Assembly: GCF_029813775.1 (NCBI RefSeq)
Contig: NZ_JARVKW010000053.1
Location: 1 to 47,259, forward strand
Reading direction: 5' to 3'
Source: Streptomyces sp. DH24
Lineage (GTDB): Bacteria; Actinomycetota; Actinomycetes; Streptomycetales; Streptomycetaceae
Length of the DNA stretch: 47,259 nucleotides
Of this stretch, positions 39,243-47,259 are shown in pieces. A program made the translations under genes and the position numbers. Numbering within the stretch: the stretch's first letter is position 1; each line of letters opens with the position of its first letter. The notes beneath the pieces were generated by a model. That model had not been told where the DNA came from. It worked only from the letters and a program-made list of their open reading frames with translations, and searched no databases.

Positions 39243-40526
39243 GTGCCCGCACTTGTGCTGCTCGGTGCTCAGTGGGGTGACGAAGGCAAGGGAAAGGCGA
39301 CGGACCTGCTCGGTGGCTCCGTCGACTATGTGGTGCGTTACCAGGGCGGTAACAACGCCGGCCACACGGTGGTCGTGGGCGACCAGAAGTACGCCCTGCA
39401 CCTGCTCCCTTCCGGAATCCTGTCTCCCGGCTGTACGCCGGTCATCGGTAACGGTGTCGTCGTCGACCCGTCGGTCCTGTTCTCCGAGCTGAGCGGGCTG
39501 AACGAGCGCGGCGTCGACACGTCCAAGCTCCTGATCAGCGGAAACGCGCACATCATCACGCCGTACAACGTGACCGTCGACAAGATCACGGAGCGTTTCC
39601 TCGGCAAGCGCAAGATCGGGACCACCGGCCGCGGCATCGGCCCGACCTACGCGGACAAGATCAACCGCGTCGGCATCCGCGTCCAGGACCTGTACGACGA
39701 GTCGATCCTCACCCAGAAGGTCGAGGCGGCGCTCGACGTCAAGAACCAGATCCTCACCAAGCTCTACAACCGGCGCGCCATCGCCGTCGACCAGGTGGTC
39801 GAGGAGCTGCTGGGCTACGCGGACAAGCTCGCGCCGTACGTCGCCGACACCGTCCTGGTCCTGAACCAGGCGCTGGAGGAGGACAAGGTGGTCCTCTTCG
39901 AGGGCGGCCAGGGCACCCTCCTGGACATCGACCACGGCACGTACCCCTTCGTCACCTCGTCGAACCCGACCGCGGGCGGCGCCTGCACCGGCGCCGGCGT
40001 GGGCCCGACGAAGATCAGCCGGGTCATCGGCATCCTCAAGGCCTACACGACCCGCGTCGGCGCGGGTCCCTTCCCGACGGAACTCTTCGACGAGGACGGC
40101 GAGGCGCTGCGCCGCATCGGCGGCGAGCGGGGCGTCACCACGGGCCGCGACCGCCGCTGCGGCTGGTTCGACGCGGTGATCGCCCGCTACGCGACCCGCG
40201 TCAACGGCCTGACGGACTTCTTCCTCACCAAGCTGGACGTCCTGACCGGCTGGGAGCAGATCCCGGTCTGCGTGGCGTACGAGATCGACGGCAGGCGCGT
40301 CGAGGAACTCCCGTACTCCCAGACCGACTTCCACCACGCCAAGCCGGTCTACGAGATGCTGCCGGGCTGGAGCGAGGACATCAGCAAGGCGAAGACCTTC
40401 GCCGACCTGCCGAAGAACGCCCAGGCGTACGTCAAGGCGCTGGAGGAGATGTCCGGCGCCCCGATCTCCGCGATCGGCGTGGGCCCGGGGCGGGACGAGA
40501 CGATCGAGATCAACTCGTTCCTGTAG
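39243..40526 (+). CDS. purA: Adenylosuccinate synthetase
   Basis: 427 residues from GTG 39243. The GTP-binding loop GAQWGDEGKGK lies at residues 8-18. IGTTGRGIGPTYADKI, ATTGRDR-type TTGRDRRCGWFD and the end motif VGVGPGRDETI-like GVGPGRDETIEINSFL are typical of PurA. It joins IMP and aspartate using GTP, the first step from IMP to AMP. It is monocistronic, with a leader upstream and a terminator downstream. Its Shine-Dalgarno sequence, GGAAGGGG about 10 nt upstream, is modest. Confidence 0.98.
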   Translation: MPALVLLGAQWGDEGKGKATDLLGGSVDYVVRYQGGNNAGHTVVVGDQKYALHLLPSGILSPGCTPVIGNGVVVDPSVLFSELSGLNERGVDTSKLLISGNAHIITPYNVTVDKITERFLGKRKIGTTGRGIGPTYADKINRVGIRVQDLYDESILTQKVEAALDVKNQILTKLYNRRAIAVDQVVEELLGYADKLAPYVADTVLVLNQALEEDKVVLFEGGQGTLLDIDHGTYPFVTSSNPTAGGACTGAGVGPTKISRVIGILKAYTTRVGAGPFPTELFDEDGEALRRIGGERGVTTGRDRRCGWFDAVIARYATRVNGLTDFFLTKLDVLTGWEQIPVCVAYEIDGRRVEELPYSQTDFHHAKPVYEMLPGWSEDISKAKTFADLPKNAQAYVKALEEMSGAPISAIGVGPGRDETIEINSFL

Positions 40527-40540
40527 GCCTCACCGCCGCG

Positions 40541-40578
40541 ACACGCCCCCGTTCGGCCCTTGGCCGGCGGGGGCGTGT
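40541..40578 (+). terminator. purA terminator
   Basis: ACACGCCCCCG (40541-40551) pairs with CGGGGGCGTGT (40568-40578) around a 16-nt loop, 15 bp after the stop. Confidence 0.88.
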
Positions 40579-40617
40579 GCCGTCACCGGCGCCCGCGCGG
40601 GTGACGGGGTGCGGGCA

Positions 40618-40623
40618 TAGGCT
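40618..40623 (+). promoter_or_regulatory. Possible -10 box of the gene at 40666
   Basis: TAGGCT, 43 nt before the ATG at 40666; leadered transcript with an AGAAGG box. -35 not clear. Confidence 0.35.
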
Positions 40624-40665
40624 GAAGCCGTACCCCGCGTGCGTCGACCGGAGAAGGTGAGTGCG

Positions 40666-40959
40666 ATGCGCGTACTGCTCAAGGCGTCCATGGACACGGA
40701 GAAGGCCAACGAGGCGATCCGGAACGGCACCATGGGGAAGCTCATCCAGGAGTCGATGGAGCAGATCAGGCCCGAGGCGGCCTACTTCACGACCGACCAC
40801 GGCCGGCGGACCGCCTACCTGTTCTTCGACATGCAGGAGAGCTCGCAGATGCCGGTGATCAGCGAGCCGTTCTTCCTGCATCTCGGTGCGGAGATCACCT
40901 ACACGCCGGTGATGAACCTCGACGACGTGCAGAAGGGCCTCTCCCAGCTGGGTCGCTGA
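40666..40959 (+). CDS. Conserved small protein with ferredoxin-like (DUF3303-type) pattern
   Basis: 97 residues from ATG 40666 with an AGAAGG box upstream. The pattern RVLLKASMDTEKANEAIRNG, KLIQESMEQIRPEAAYFTTD, RRTAYLFFDMQESSQMP, then EPFFLHLGAEITYTPVMNLD alternates beta-alpha-beta, as in dimeric alpha/beta barrel proteins. Homologues are widespread in Streptomyces and annotated hypothetical. There are no catalytic residues I can point to. It is a single-gene unit between purA and a convergent gene. Confidence 0.82.
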   Translation: MRVLLKASMDTEKANEAIRNGTMGKLIQESMEQIRPEAAYFTTDHGRRTAYLFFDMQESSQMPVISEPFFLHLGAEITYTPVMNLDDVQKGLSQLGR

Positions 40960-40961
40960 CA

Positions 40962-40979
40962 GCGGCAGGCCGGTGCCGC
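40962..40979. terminator. Hairpin between convergent genes at 40959 and 41002
   Basis: GCGGCA-ggccgg-TGCCGC immediately after the stop of the 97-residue gene, followed by further GCGGC/GCCGC pairing to about 40994; probable bidirectional terminator. Confidence 0.55.
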
Positions 40980-41001
40980 GGCGGGCGTGCCGCCGCGCGC
41001 C

Positions 41002-41652
41002 TCAGCTGAAGACGATCATCGACCCCTGCGCCAGGCTCCGCGTCGCCGCCGCGTGCAGGCCCAGCCAGACGTGACGTTCCCGGGCGAAGGGGCTGGGGTC
41101 GTACGGCGCGGGCACCGCCGGTTCCTCCAACTCGGTGGGGGACATCGGGGGTTCGGGCGCCGGCGGCGGGTTGGCCGGGTCGATGCCGATGGCCGCGGCC
41201 ACCAGCTCCAGCTCCCTCAGCAGCGCCTGGGACGAGCCCAGCGGGCCGCCGCCGGCGAGGAGTTCGTCGTTGGCGAGGGGGTGCGGGAAGTCGACGGGGA
41301 CGTACGTGCCCGCGTGGTCGTAGTGCCAGACCAGGTGCGACTGCTGGGCCGTCGCCTCGAACATCTCCAGCAACTGCTCGTAGTCGCCGCCCAGTTCGTC
41401 CACCGGCGTCACCGGCAGCCCGCACACCTGGAGCAGATAGGCGCGGCGCAGGAAGTGCAGCGCGTCGTAGTCGAAGCCGGCCACCGGGGCGACGTCGCCG
41501 GACAGGCCCGGCATGTACTGGTACACCGGCACCGGCGGGAGCCCGGCCTCGGCCAGCACCTTGTTGTATTGCGCGAGTTCCTCGGCGAACGGGTTGTCGG
41601 GCGTGTGGCACAACACGTCGACGAGCGGTACCAGCCACAGGTCACAGGCCAA
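41002..41652 (-). CDS. Conserved hypothetical protein (actinobacterial)
   Basis: 216 residues. The TTG at 41652 is chosen because GAGGAG lies 6 nt before it and the conserved-looking sequence begins ACDLWLVPLVDVLCHTPD; an open frame extends further but lacks a ribosome site. The body contains AEELAQYNKVLAEAGLPPVP, YQYMPGLSGDVAPVAGFDYD and HYDHAGTYVPVDFPHPLAND, rich in aromatic and His residues. A Pro-rich linker (ANPPPAPEPPMSPTELEEP) precedes the C-terminal ERHVWLGLHAAATRSLAQGS. No known domain is recognised. It is next downstream of the GntR gene on the same strand, with a 309-bp gap. Confidence 0.8.
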   Translation of the reverse strand: MACDLWLVPLVDVLCHTPDNPFAEELAQYNKVLAEAGLPPVPVYQYMPGLSGDVAPVAGFDYDALHFLRRAYLLQVCGLPVTPVDELGGDYEQLLEMFEATAQQSHLVWHYDHAGTYVPVDFPHPLANDELLAGGGPLGSSQALLRELELVAAAIGIDPANPPPAPEPPMSPTELEEPAVPAPYDPSPFARERHVWLGLHAAATRSLAQGSMIVFS

Positions 41653-41961
41653 AGAGGGCTCCTCGCTAGCGCACGGCACGTGGTCGGGCGGTCGGACCAC
41701 GGCCGTGGAACGCGTGGTCGGGGCGGATAGCAAGCAGGGTAAGCAGGGTAATCGCTGCGGTTCGTCGGTGCGGTTGGGTGCGGGCTCGGTGCGGTTCGGT
41801 GGCGGTCACCCGCGCGCTCCGCTTCCTCGCGCGGGCTTCCCCGTGCCCGTTCCTTACCCGCCCGGCCGTCGCTGACGCCGCCGGACGGCGGCGAGGGCGC
41901 GCACCGTCCGGAACGCGCGGGAGCCCGCGGCGCGGGCGCCGGCCCACCGGACGGACGTGAC
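41653..41961. other. Gene-free interval between the hypothetical and GntR genes
   Basis: No credible gene. It contains a perfect palindrome CGCCGCCG-ga-CGGCGGCG (41876-41893), possibly the GntR terminator, a doubled AGCAGGGTA (41733-41751) and several GGTGCGGTTCGGT-like repeats (about 41757-41808). The AGCAGGGTA doublet is about 80 nt upstream of the minus-strand gene and may be regulatory. Confidence 0.45.
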
Positions 41962-42834
41962 CTACGGACCGCCGGGCGCGGCTGCCGGACCGCCCGGAGC
42001 TGCCGCCGGGCCGCCGGGCGCGGTCGCCGGTCCGTCGGAGGCGGCTCCCGGACCCCCCTGCGGGGCCTTCGGCGTGCCCTGCGCGGTCCCCGGGGGGTGC
42101 TGGGCGCTCCCCCGGCCGTCCTGCGCGGTTCCCCGGCCGTCCTGCGGGAGCAGGTCGACCAGTTGCATGGCGTGCCTGTTGTACGACTTGACGATCTCGT
42201 GCGCCGCCTTGGTGTCCAGGCGCGCCAGCGCGTCCACCAGGTCCGTGTGACCGGCCCACAGCCGGCCGCGCAGGTCGGTCGCGTCCCGCAGGTGCTGCAC
42301 CGTGCAGACCCAGGTCTGGGTGCGCAGCCGGTGCAGGAAGTCACCGAGGTAGGGGTTGCCGAACACGGCACTGAGCTCGCGCCAGAACCGCAGGTCGTAG
42401 CCGACGAGGACGGTGAGGTCACCGGCGAGGGCGGCGCGCTGGGCCTCCTCGCCGCGGCGGCGGACCACGACGAGCGCGGCGACCATGCGGGGCACGGCCG
42501 AGGCGTCCAGGTCGGTGCGTTCGGCGAGGTTGCGGAAGATGCCCTCGGTGACGAGGCAGCGGGCCTCCAGCATGGCGCGCAGGTCCTGGGCGGAGTGCTG
42601 GGGCACGCGGAACCCGCGGTGCTGGTCGGCCTCCAGCAGGCCCTGCGCCGACAGGTCCACGAGCGCTTCGCGGACCGGGGTCGCGGAGACGCCGTACTGC
42701 TCGGCGATCTCCTTGACCGTGAGCGCCTGCCCGGGTTTCAGCCGCCCCGACACGACCTCGTCACGGAGCGCGTCGGCGATCTGCTGCCGCAGGGTGCTGC
42801 GCGTGACGGCACCAATGCCGCTGCTGCCGGGCAT
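41962..42834 (-). CDS. GntR-family transcriptional regulator (FadR/FCD type)
   Basis: 290 residues from ATG 42834 with GAGGAG 8 nt upstream. The winged HTH is LRQQIADALRDEVVSGRLKP, then GQALTVKEIAEQYGVSATPV and REALVDLSAQGLLEADQHRG. An FCD all-helical effector domain (about 85-225) has AMLEARCLVTEGIFRNLAER and the closing AHEIVKSYNRHAMQLVDLLP. The final 60 residues are a low-complexity Gly/Pro/Ala tail with APGGPAA repeats, unusual for the family. Effectors of this family are often small organic acids. The divergent aminotransferase is not on its upstream side, so the target is uncertain. Confidence 0.92.
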   Translation of the reverse strand: MPGSSGIGAVTRSTLRQQIADALRDEVVSGRLKPGQALTVKEIAEQYGVSATPVREALVDLSAQGLLEADQHRGFRVPQHSAQDLRAMLEARCLVTEGIFRNLAERTDLDASAVPRMVAALVVVRRRGEEAQRAALAGDLTVLVGYDLRFWRELSAVFGNPYLGDFLHRLRTQTWVCTVQHLRDATDLRGRLWAGHTDLVDALARLDTKAAHEIVKSYNRHAMQLVDLLPQDGRGTAQDGRGSAQHPPGTAQGTPKAPQGGPGAASDGPATAPGGPAAAPGGPAAAPGGP

Positions 42835-42918
42835 CGTCGGGGCTCCTCGTCGCGTTCGGTGGCGTGCGCGGACAGGTCCGCGCGCATGCTCACGTGTGGC
42901 GCCATGCGGGTCGCCACG

Positions 42919-42952
42919 CGTGTCCTCGCGCATGTCTTCGCGCATGTCTTTG
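42919..42952. repeat. Short tandem repeat upstream of the GntR gene
   Basis: CGCGCATGTCTT occurs twice in tandem (about 42923-42946), with a third variant, CGCGTGTCCT, just before. It is about 100 nt upstream of the GntR start, in a region otherwise without features, and could hold operator copies. Confidence 0.5.
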
Positions 42953-43043
42953 AGCACGCCACCTTACGCGTTCGAACGCCCCTGAGGACCGGCCGCCCGG
43001 CGCCGGGGACCGGCGTGCGGCCGACCGACCGGTCAGGACGCCG

Positions 43044-44399
43044 TCACCGGGTGTACTCGTCGGCGACCGTCAGGGCCGCGTCCAGCGCCGCGAGGCCCTC
43101 CTTCAGGTCGGCCTCCGTCACGTTGCACGGCGGGACCACGTGCGTGCGGTTCATGTTGATGAAGGGCCACAGACCCCCGGCCTTCGCGGCGGCGCCGAAC
43201 GCCGCCATCGCCGCGTTCGCCTCGCCGGTCGCGTTGTACGGCACCAGCGGCTCCCGCGTCTCGCGGTCGCGCACCAGCTCCAGCGCCCAGAACATGCCGA
43301 CGCCGCGCACGTCGCCGACGCTCGGGTGCCGGTCCGCCAGCTCCCGCAGCGCGGGGCCGACCACGTCGCCGCCCAGCCGGGCCGCGTGCTCGACCACGCC
43401 CTCCTCGGCCATCACGTTGATCGTGGCGACGGCCGCCGCACACGCCAGCGGGTGCCCCGAGTACGTCAGACCGCCCGGGTAGGGCCGCTTCGCGAACGTC
43501 TGCGCGATCTCCCCGGAGATGGCCACACCGCCGAGCGGCACGTAGCCGGAGTTCACGCCCTTGGCGAAGGTCATCAGGTCCGGCACGACACCGAACAGGT
43601 CGGCCGCGAACCACGTGCCGGTCCGCCCGAACCCGGCCATCACCTCGTCCAGCACGAAGACGATGCCGTACTTGTCGCAGATCTCGCGGACCCCGGCCAG
43701 GTAGCCGGGCGGCGGCACCATGATCCCGGCCGTGCCCGGAATGGTCTCCAGGACGATCGCGGCGACGGTCGACGGGCCCTCGAAGGCGATCGTCGTCTCC
43801 AGGTGCTCCAGCGCCCGCGCGCACTCCTGCTCCTCGGTCTCGGCGTAGAAGCGCGAGCGGTACAGGAACGGCGCCCAGAAGTGGACGACGCCGGCCGAGC
43901 CGCTGTCGGAGGCCCAGCGGCGCGGGTCGCCGGTGAGGTTCACGGCCTGCTGGGTGCCGCCGTGGTAGGAGCGGTACGCCGAGAGCACCTTCGGGCGGCC
44001 CGTGTGCAGCCGGGCCATGCGCACCGCGTGCTCGACGGCGTCCGCGCCGCCGTTGGTGAAGAAGATCTTGTCCAGGTCGCCGGGCGTCCGCTCGGCGATC
44101 AGCCGGGCCGCCTCGGAGCGCGCCTCGACGGCGAACGCGGGCGCGAAGGTCGTCATCCGCGCGGCCTGCTCCTGGATCGCGGCGACGACCTTGGGGTGCT
44201 GGTAGCCGATGTTGGTGTAGACGAGTCCGCTGGTGAAGTCGAGGTACCGGTTGCCGTCGTAGTCCCAGAAGTACGACCCCTCCGCGCCGGCGACGGCGAG
44301 CGGGTCGATGAGCTCCTGGGCGGACCAGGAGTGGAACACGTGCGCGCGGTCCGCGGCCTTCACGGCGGCGCCGACCTCGGGGTTGGGCTGAGGGGTCAT
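43044..44399 (-). CDS. Class III PLP-dependent aminotransferase
   Basis: 451 residues from ATG 44399. Motifs: YFWDYDGNRYLDFTSGLVYT, IFFTNGGADAVEHAVRMARL, YRSYHGGTQQAVNLTG, VFVLDEVMAGFGRTGTWFA, and FAKGVNSGYVPLGGVAIS with the PLP-binding Lys. Family members include taurine-pyruvate, beta-alanine-pyruvate and 4-aminobutyrate aminotransferases. The arrangement resembles what I recall of aspartate aminotransferase family proteins annotated in Streptomyces, but the substrate cannot be read from sequence. The upstream spacer holds the divergent DJ-1/MarR operators. Confidence 0.93.
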   Translation of the reverse strand: MTPQPNPEVGAAVKAADRAHVFHSWSAQELIDPLAVAGAEGSYFWDYDGNRYLDFTSGLVYTNIGYQHPKVVAAIQEQAARMTTFAPAFAVEARSEAARLIAERTPGDLDKIFFTNGGADAVEHAVRMARLHTGRPKVLSAYRSYHGGTQQAVNLTGDPRRWASDSGSAGVVHFWAPFLYRSRFYAETEEQECARALEHLETTIAFEGPSTVAAIVLETIPGTAGIMVPPPGYLAGVREICDKYGIVFVLDEVMAGFGRTGTWFAADLFGVVPDLMTFAKGVNSGYVPLGGVAISGEIAQTFAKRPYPGGLTYSGHPLACAAAVATINVMAEEGVVEHAARLGGDVVGPALRELADRHPSVGDVRGVGMFWALELVRDRETREPLVPYNATGEANAAMAAFGAAAKAGGLWPFINMNRTHVVPPCNVTEADLKEGLAALDAALTVADEYTR

Positions 44400-44522
44400 G
44401 CGGGCGAGCGTAGATGTCCGTCATGCGGACGCGGTATGGGCGTCCTGTCTGCGGTGCGGGGGTTTCCGCGACAGGTTGTCGACAGGGCGGGCCGGGGCCG
44501 CCGGGACGCGGAGGGGGAATGT

Positions 44523-44561
44523 TGACAGCATGCTGCATAAGTGACAGCCTTCTGTCATAAG
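44523..44561. promoter_or_regulatory. Two tandem palindromic operators upstream of the DJ-1/MarR operon
   Basis: TGACAGCATGCTGCATAAG (44523-44541) is followed directly by TGACAGCCTTCTGTCATAAG (44542-44561). The second contains the perfect palindrome TGACAG-cctt-CTGTCA, the first the palindrome CAGCATGCTG. The period is 19-20 bp, two helical turns. They lie 20 nt before the ATG at 44582 and are probable sites of the MarR protein encoded second in the operon. Confidence 0.7.
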
Positions 44562-44581
44562 CAACGGCGTGAGGAGAAGCC

Positions 44582-45208
44582 ATGAACAGCAGCACTCCCG
44601 GCACCGCCCGCAAGCCCGTCCACCTCGCGGTCTACGACACCCTCGCCGACTGGGAGACCGGCCACGCCACCGCGCACCTGGCCCGCACCGGCCACGAGAT
44701 CCGCACCGTCGGCCCCACCACCGACCCCGTCACCAGCATCGGCGGCCTGGACATCCGGCCCGACCTCGCCCTGGACGACGTAGACCCCGAGGACAGCTCC
44801 CTGCTGATCCTGCCGGGCGCCGACCTGTGGGACACCGGCGACGACCTGGCCCCCTTCGCCCGCAAGGCCCGCGCCTTCCTCGCCGCCGGAGTCCCCGTCG
44901 CCGCGATCTGCGGCGCCACCGCCGGACTGGCCCGCGAAGGCCTCCTCGACGACCGCCGGCACACCAGCGCCGTGTCCTTCTACCTGGCCGCCACCGGCTA
45001 CCGGGGCGGCGGGAACTACGTCGAGGCCGACGCCGTCACCGACGGCCCGCTGATCACCGCCGGACCCACCGAACCCGTCGCCTTCGCACGCGAGATCCTC
45101 CGCCTCCTGGGCGCCTACGACGACGAACTGGTCGACGCCTGGTACCGGCTGTTCCACGACTCCGACCCGGAGGCCTACGCCGTCCTCGCCAGGGCCGGTG
45201 CGGCGTGA
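44582..45208 (+). CDS. DJ-1/PfpI family protein
   Basis: 208 residues from ATG 44582 with GAGGAGAAG upstream. The class I glutamine-amidotransferase-like fold is seen: VHLAVYDTLADWETGHATAH, SLLILPGADLW, and the nucleophile elbow VAAICGATAGLAREGLLDDR with Cys110. GGNYVEADAVTDGPLITAGP follows. Relatives act as stress-response hydrolases, glyoxalases or deglycases, or as general type I GATase-like proteins. The gene overlaps its MarR partner as GTGA. An oxidative or electrophile stress link is plausible given the pairing. Confidence 0.92.
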   Translation: MNSSTPGTARKPVHLAVYDTLADWETGHATAHLARTGHEIRTVGPTTDPVTSIGGLDIRPDLALDDVDPEDSSLLILPGADLWDTGDDLAPFARKARAFLAAGVPVAAICGATAGLAREGLLDDRRHTSAVSFYLAATGYRGGGNYVEADAVTDGPLITAGPTEPVAFAREILRLLGAYDDELVDAWYRLFHDSDPEAYAVLARAGAA

Positions 45209-45663
45209 GCGAGGAACGCCAGGACCTGCTCAGCCGCGGCGCCCTCGGCGTCTTCCGGCTGAACGGCCAGTTCCTCGCCGTCGCCGAGGAACTGTCCCGC
45301 CCGGCCGGGCTGACCGCCGCCTGGTGGCAGGTGCTGGGCGCGGTCCTGCGGGAGCCGCTGCCGGTGTCCGGGATCGCACGCGCCATGGGCATCACCCGGC
45401 AGAGCGTGCAGCGCGTCGCCGACCTGCTGGTCGAGCGGGGCCTCGCCGAGTACCGGCCCAACCCCGCCCACCGCCGCGCCAAGCTCCTCGCCCCGACCGA
45501 CGCCGGACGCGCCGCCGTCCGCCGCATCGACCCCGGCCACGCCGCGTACGCCGACCGTCTGGCGGAGGCCTTCGGCGAGACGGAACTCGCGCGGGCCGTC
45601 GAGGTGTTGGAACGGCTGTCGAAGGTGCTGGACGACCTCGGGGCCCCTGTTGCTGAACCGTAG
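45205..45663 (+). CDS. MarR-family transcriptional regulator
   Basis: 152 residues from a GTG overlapping the DJ-1 stop. The winged HTH is WWQVLGAVLREPLPVSGIAR, AMGITRQSVQRVADLLVERG, LAEYRPNPAHRRAKLLAPTD. It is flanked by dimerisation helices. The gene is the second of a two-gene operon whose promoter bears two tandem palindromes, so autorepression is expected. No conserved redox Cys pair is present in the protein, arguing against an OhrR-type thiol switch. Confidence 0.92.
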   Translation: MSEERQDLLSRGALGVFRLNGQFLAVAEELSRPAGLTAAWWQVLGAVLREPLPVSGIARAMGITRQSVQRVADLLVERGLAEYRPNPAHRRAKLLAPTDAGRAAVRRIDPGHAAYADRLAEAFGETELARAVEVLERLSKVLDDLGAPVAEP

Positions 45664-45746
45664 ACGGTGTTCGGTGTTCGGCTCACGCCACCCCGGGCCG
45701 GCACTATCCTCGCCCTGTTGCTCGTGTGGGGGAAGGCGGCGGGGCC

Positions 45747-47259
<1,513 letters not shown>

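Noticed and set aside
39085..39492. 135-residue frame starting at a GTG right after the purA -10 box
   Set aside because: It overlaps purA in another frame and its composition (Arg/Ser/Cys/Thr-rich) is that of a shadow frame.

Overview
The window is high-GC actinobacterial chromosome, almost certainly from a Streptomyces. The grounds are strong GC bias at third codon positions, frequent GTG and TTG starts, a dnaK-grpE-dnaJ-hspR operon with HspR operators (HAIR), a HAIR-controlled clpB, a GntR/FCD regulator, a Ser/Thr kinase with a long Pro/Ala/Gly tail, and a block of genes (fba, pyrE, kynurenine pathway, P450, purA) that I recall lying together in Streptomyces cores. No rRNA, tRNA, IS element, prophage, CRISPR array or origin was seen.

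Layout: 1-2542 holds a membrane Fe-S reductase (partial, EtfD-like, minus) divergent from a degenerate WecA/MraY-like protein. 2545-6910 is the heat-shock operon with two HAIRs and a strong terminator. 7222-8343 is an orphan sugar-binding lipoprotein. 8545-12286 is an accessory-looking cluster: three paralogous LuxR-type regulators, a 67-residue exported-peptide-like gene and a shortened Rieske-like protein without histidine ligands. 12450-17602 holds a PPOX/F420-type enzyme, clpB, a YbjN protein and a class I aminotransferase. 17741-26979 holds small or membrane proteins, a DUF2617 protein, a membrane-fused spermidine-synthase-like enzyme, a tail-anchored SRPBCC protein, an aldose epimerase, pyrE, fba, an MFS exporter and a DUF3151 protein. 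27131-31015 encodes tryptophan to anthranilate catabolism (tryptophan dioxygenase, kynureninase, probable kynurenine formamidase) with a TetR regulator. 31022-31572 holds a resolvase-like relic and two gene fragments. 31647-38138 holds a two-component system, a P450, and an ABC exporter with a divergent GbsR/MarR regulator. 38195-42834 holds a degenerate DAG-kinase-like protein, purA, two unknown proteins and a GntR regulator. 43044-47259 holds a class III aminotransferase, a DJ-1/MarR operon with tandem operators, and a Ser/Thr kinase running off the end.

How it works together: HspR, encoded last in the dnaK operon, can repress both its own operon and clpB through HAIR sites seen here. The three kyn genes make a continuous route from tryptophan to anthranilate and alanine. 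The ABC exporter and its GbsR regulator share a promoter in which a palindrome covers the exporter -35 box. The DJ-1/MarR pair has two tandem copies of a palindromic operator.

The best candidate for an undescribed system is the peptide/Rieske-like/LuxR cassette at 8545-12286. Its small exported peptide and three regulators sharing one sensor domain suggest peptide signalling or stress sensing, but that is inference. Several genes (19264, 22266, 24869, 31647, 33738 and others) have a TANNNT box 6-8 nt before the start codon, so they are probably leaderless.
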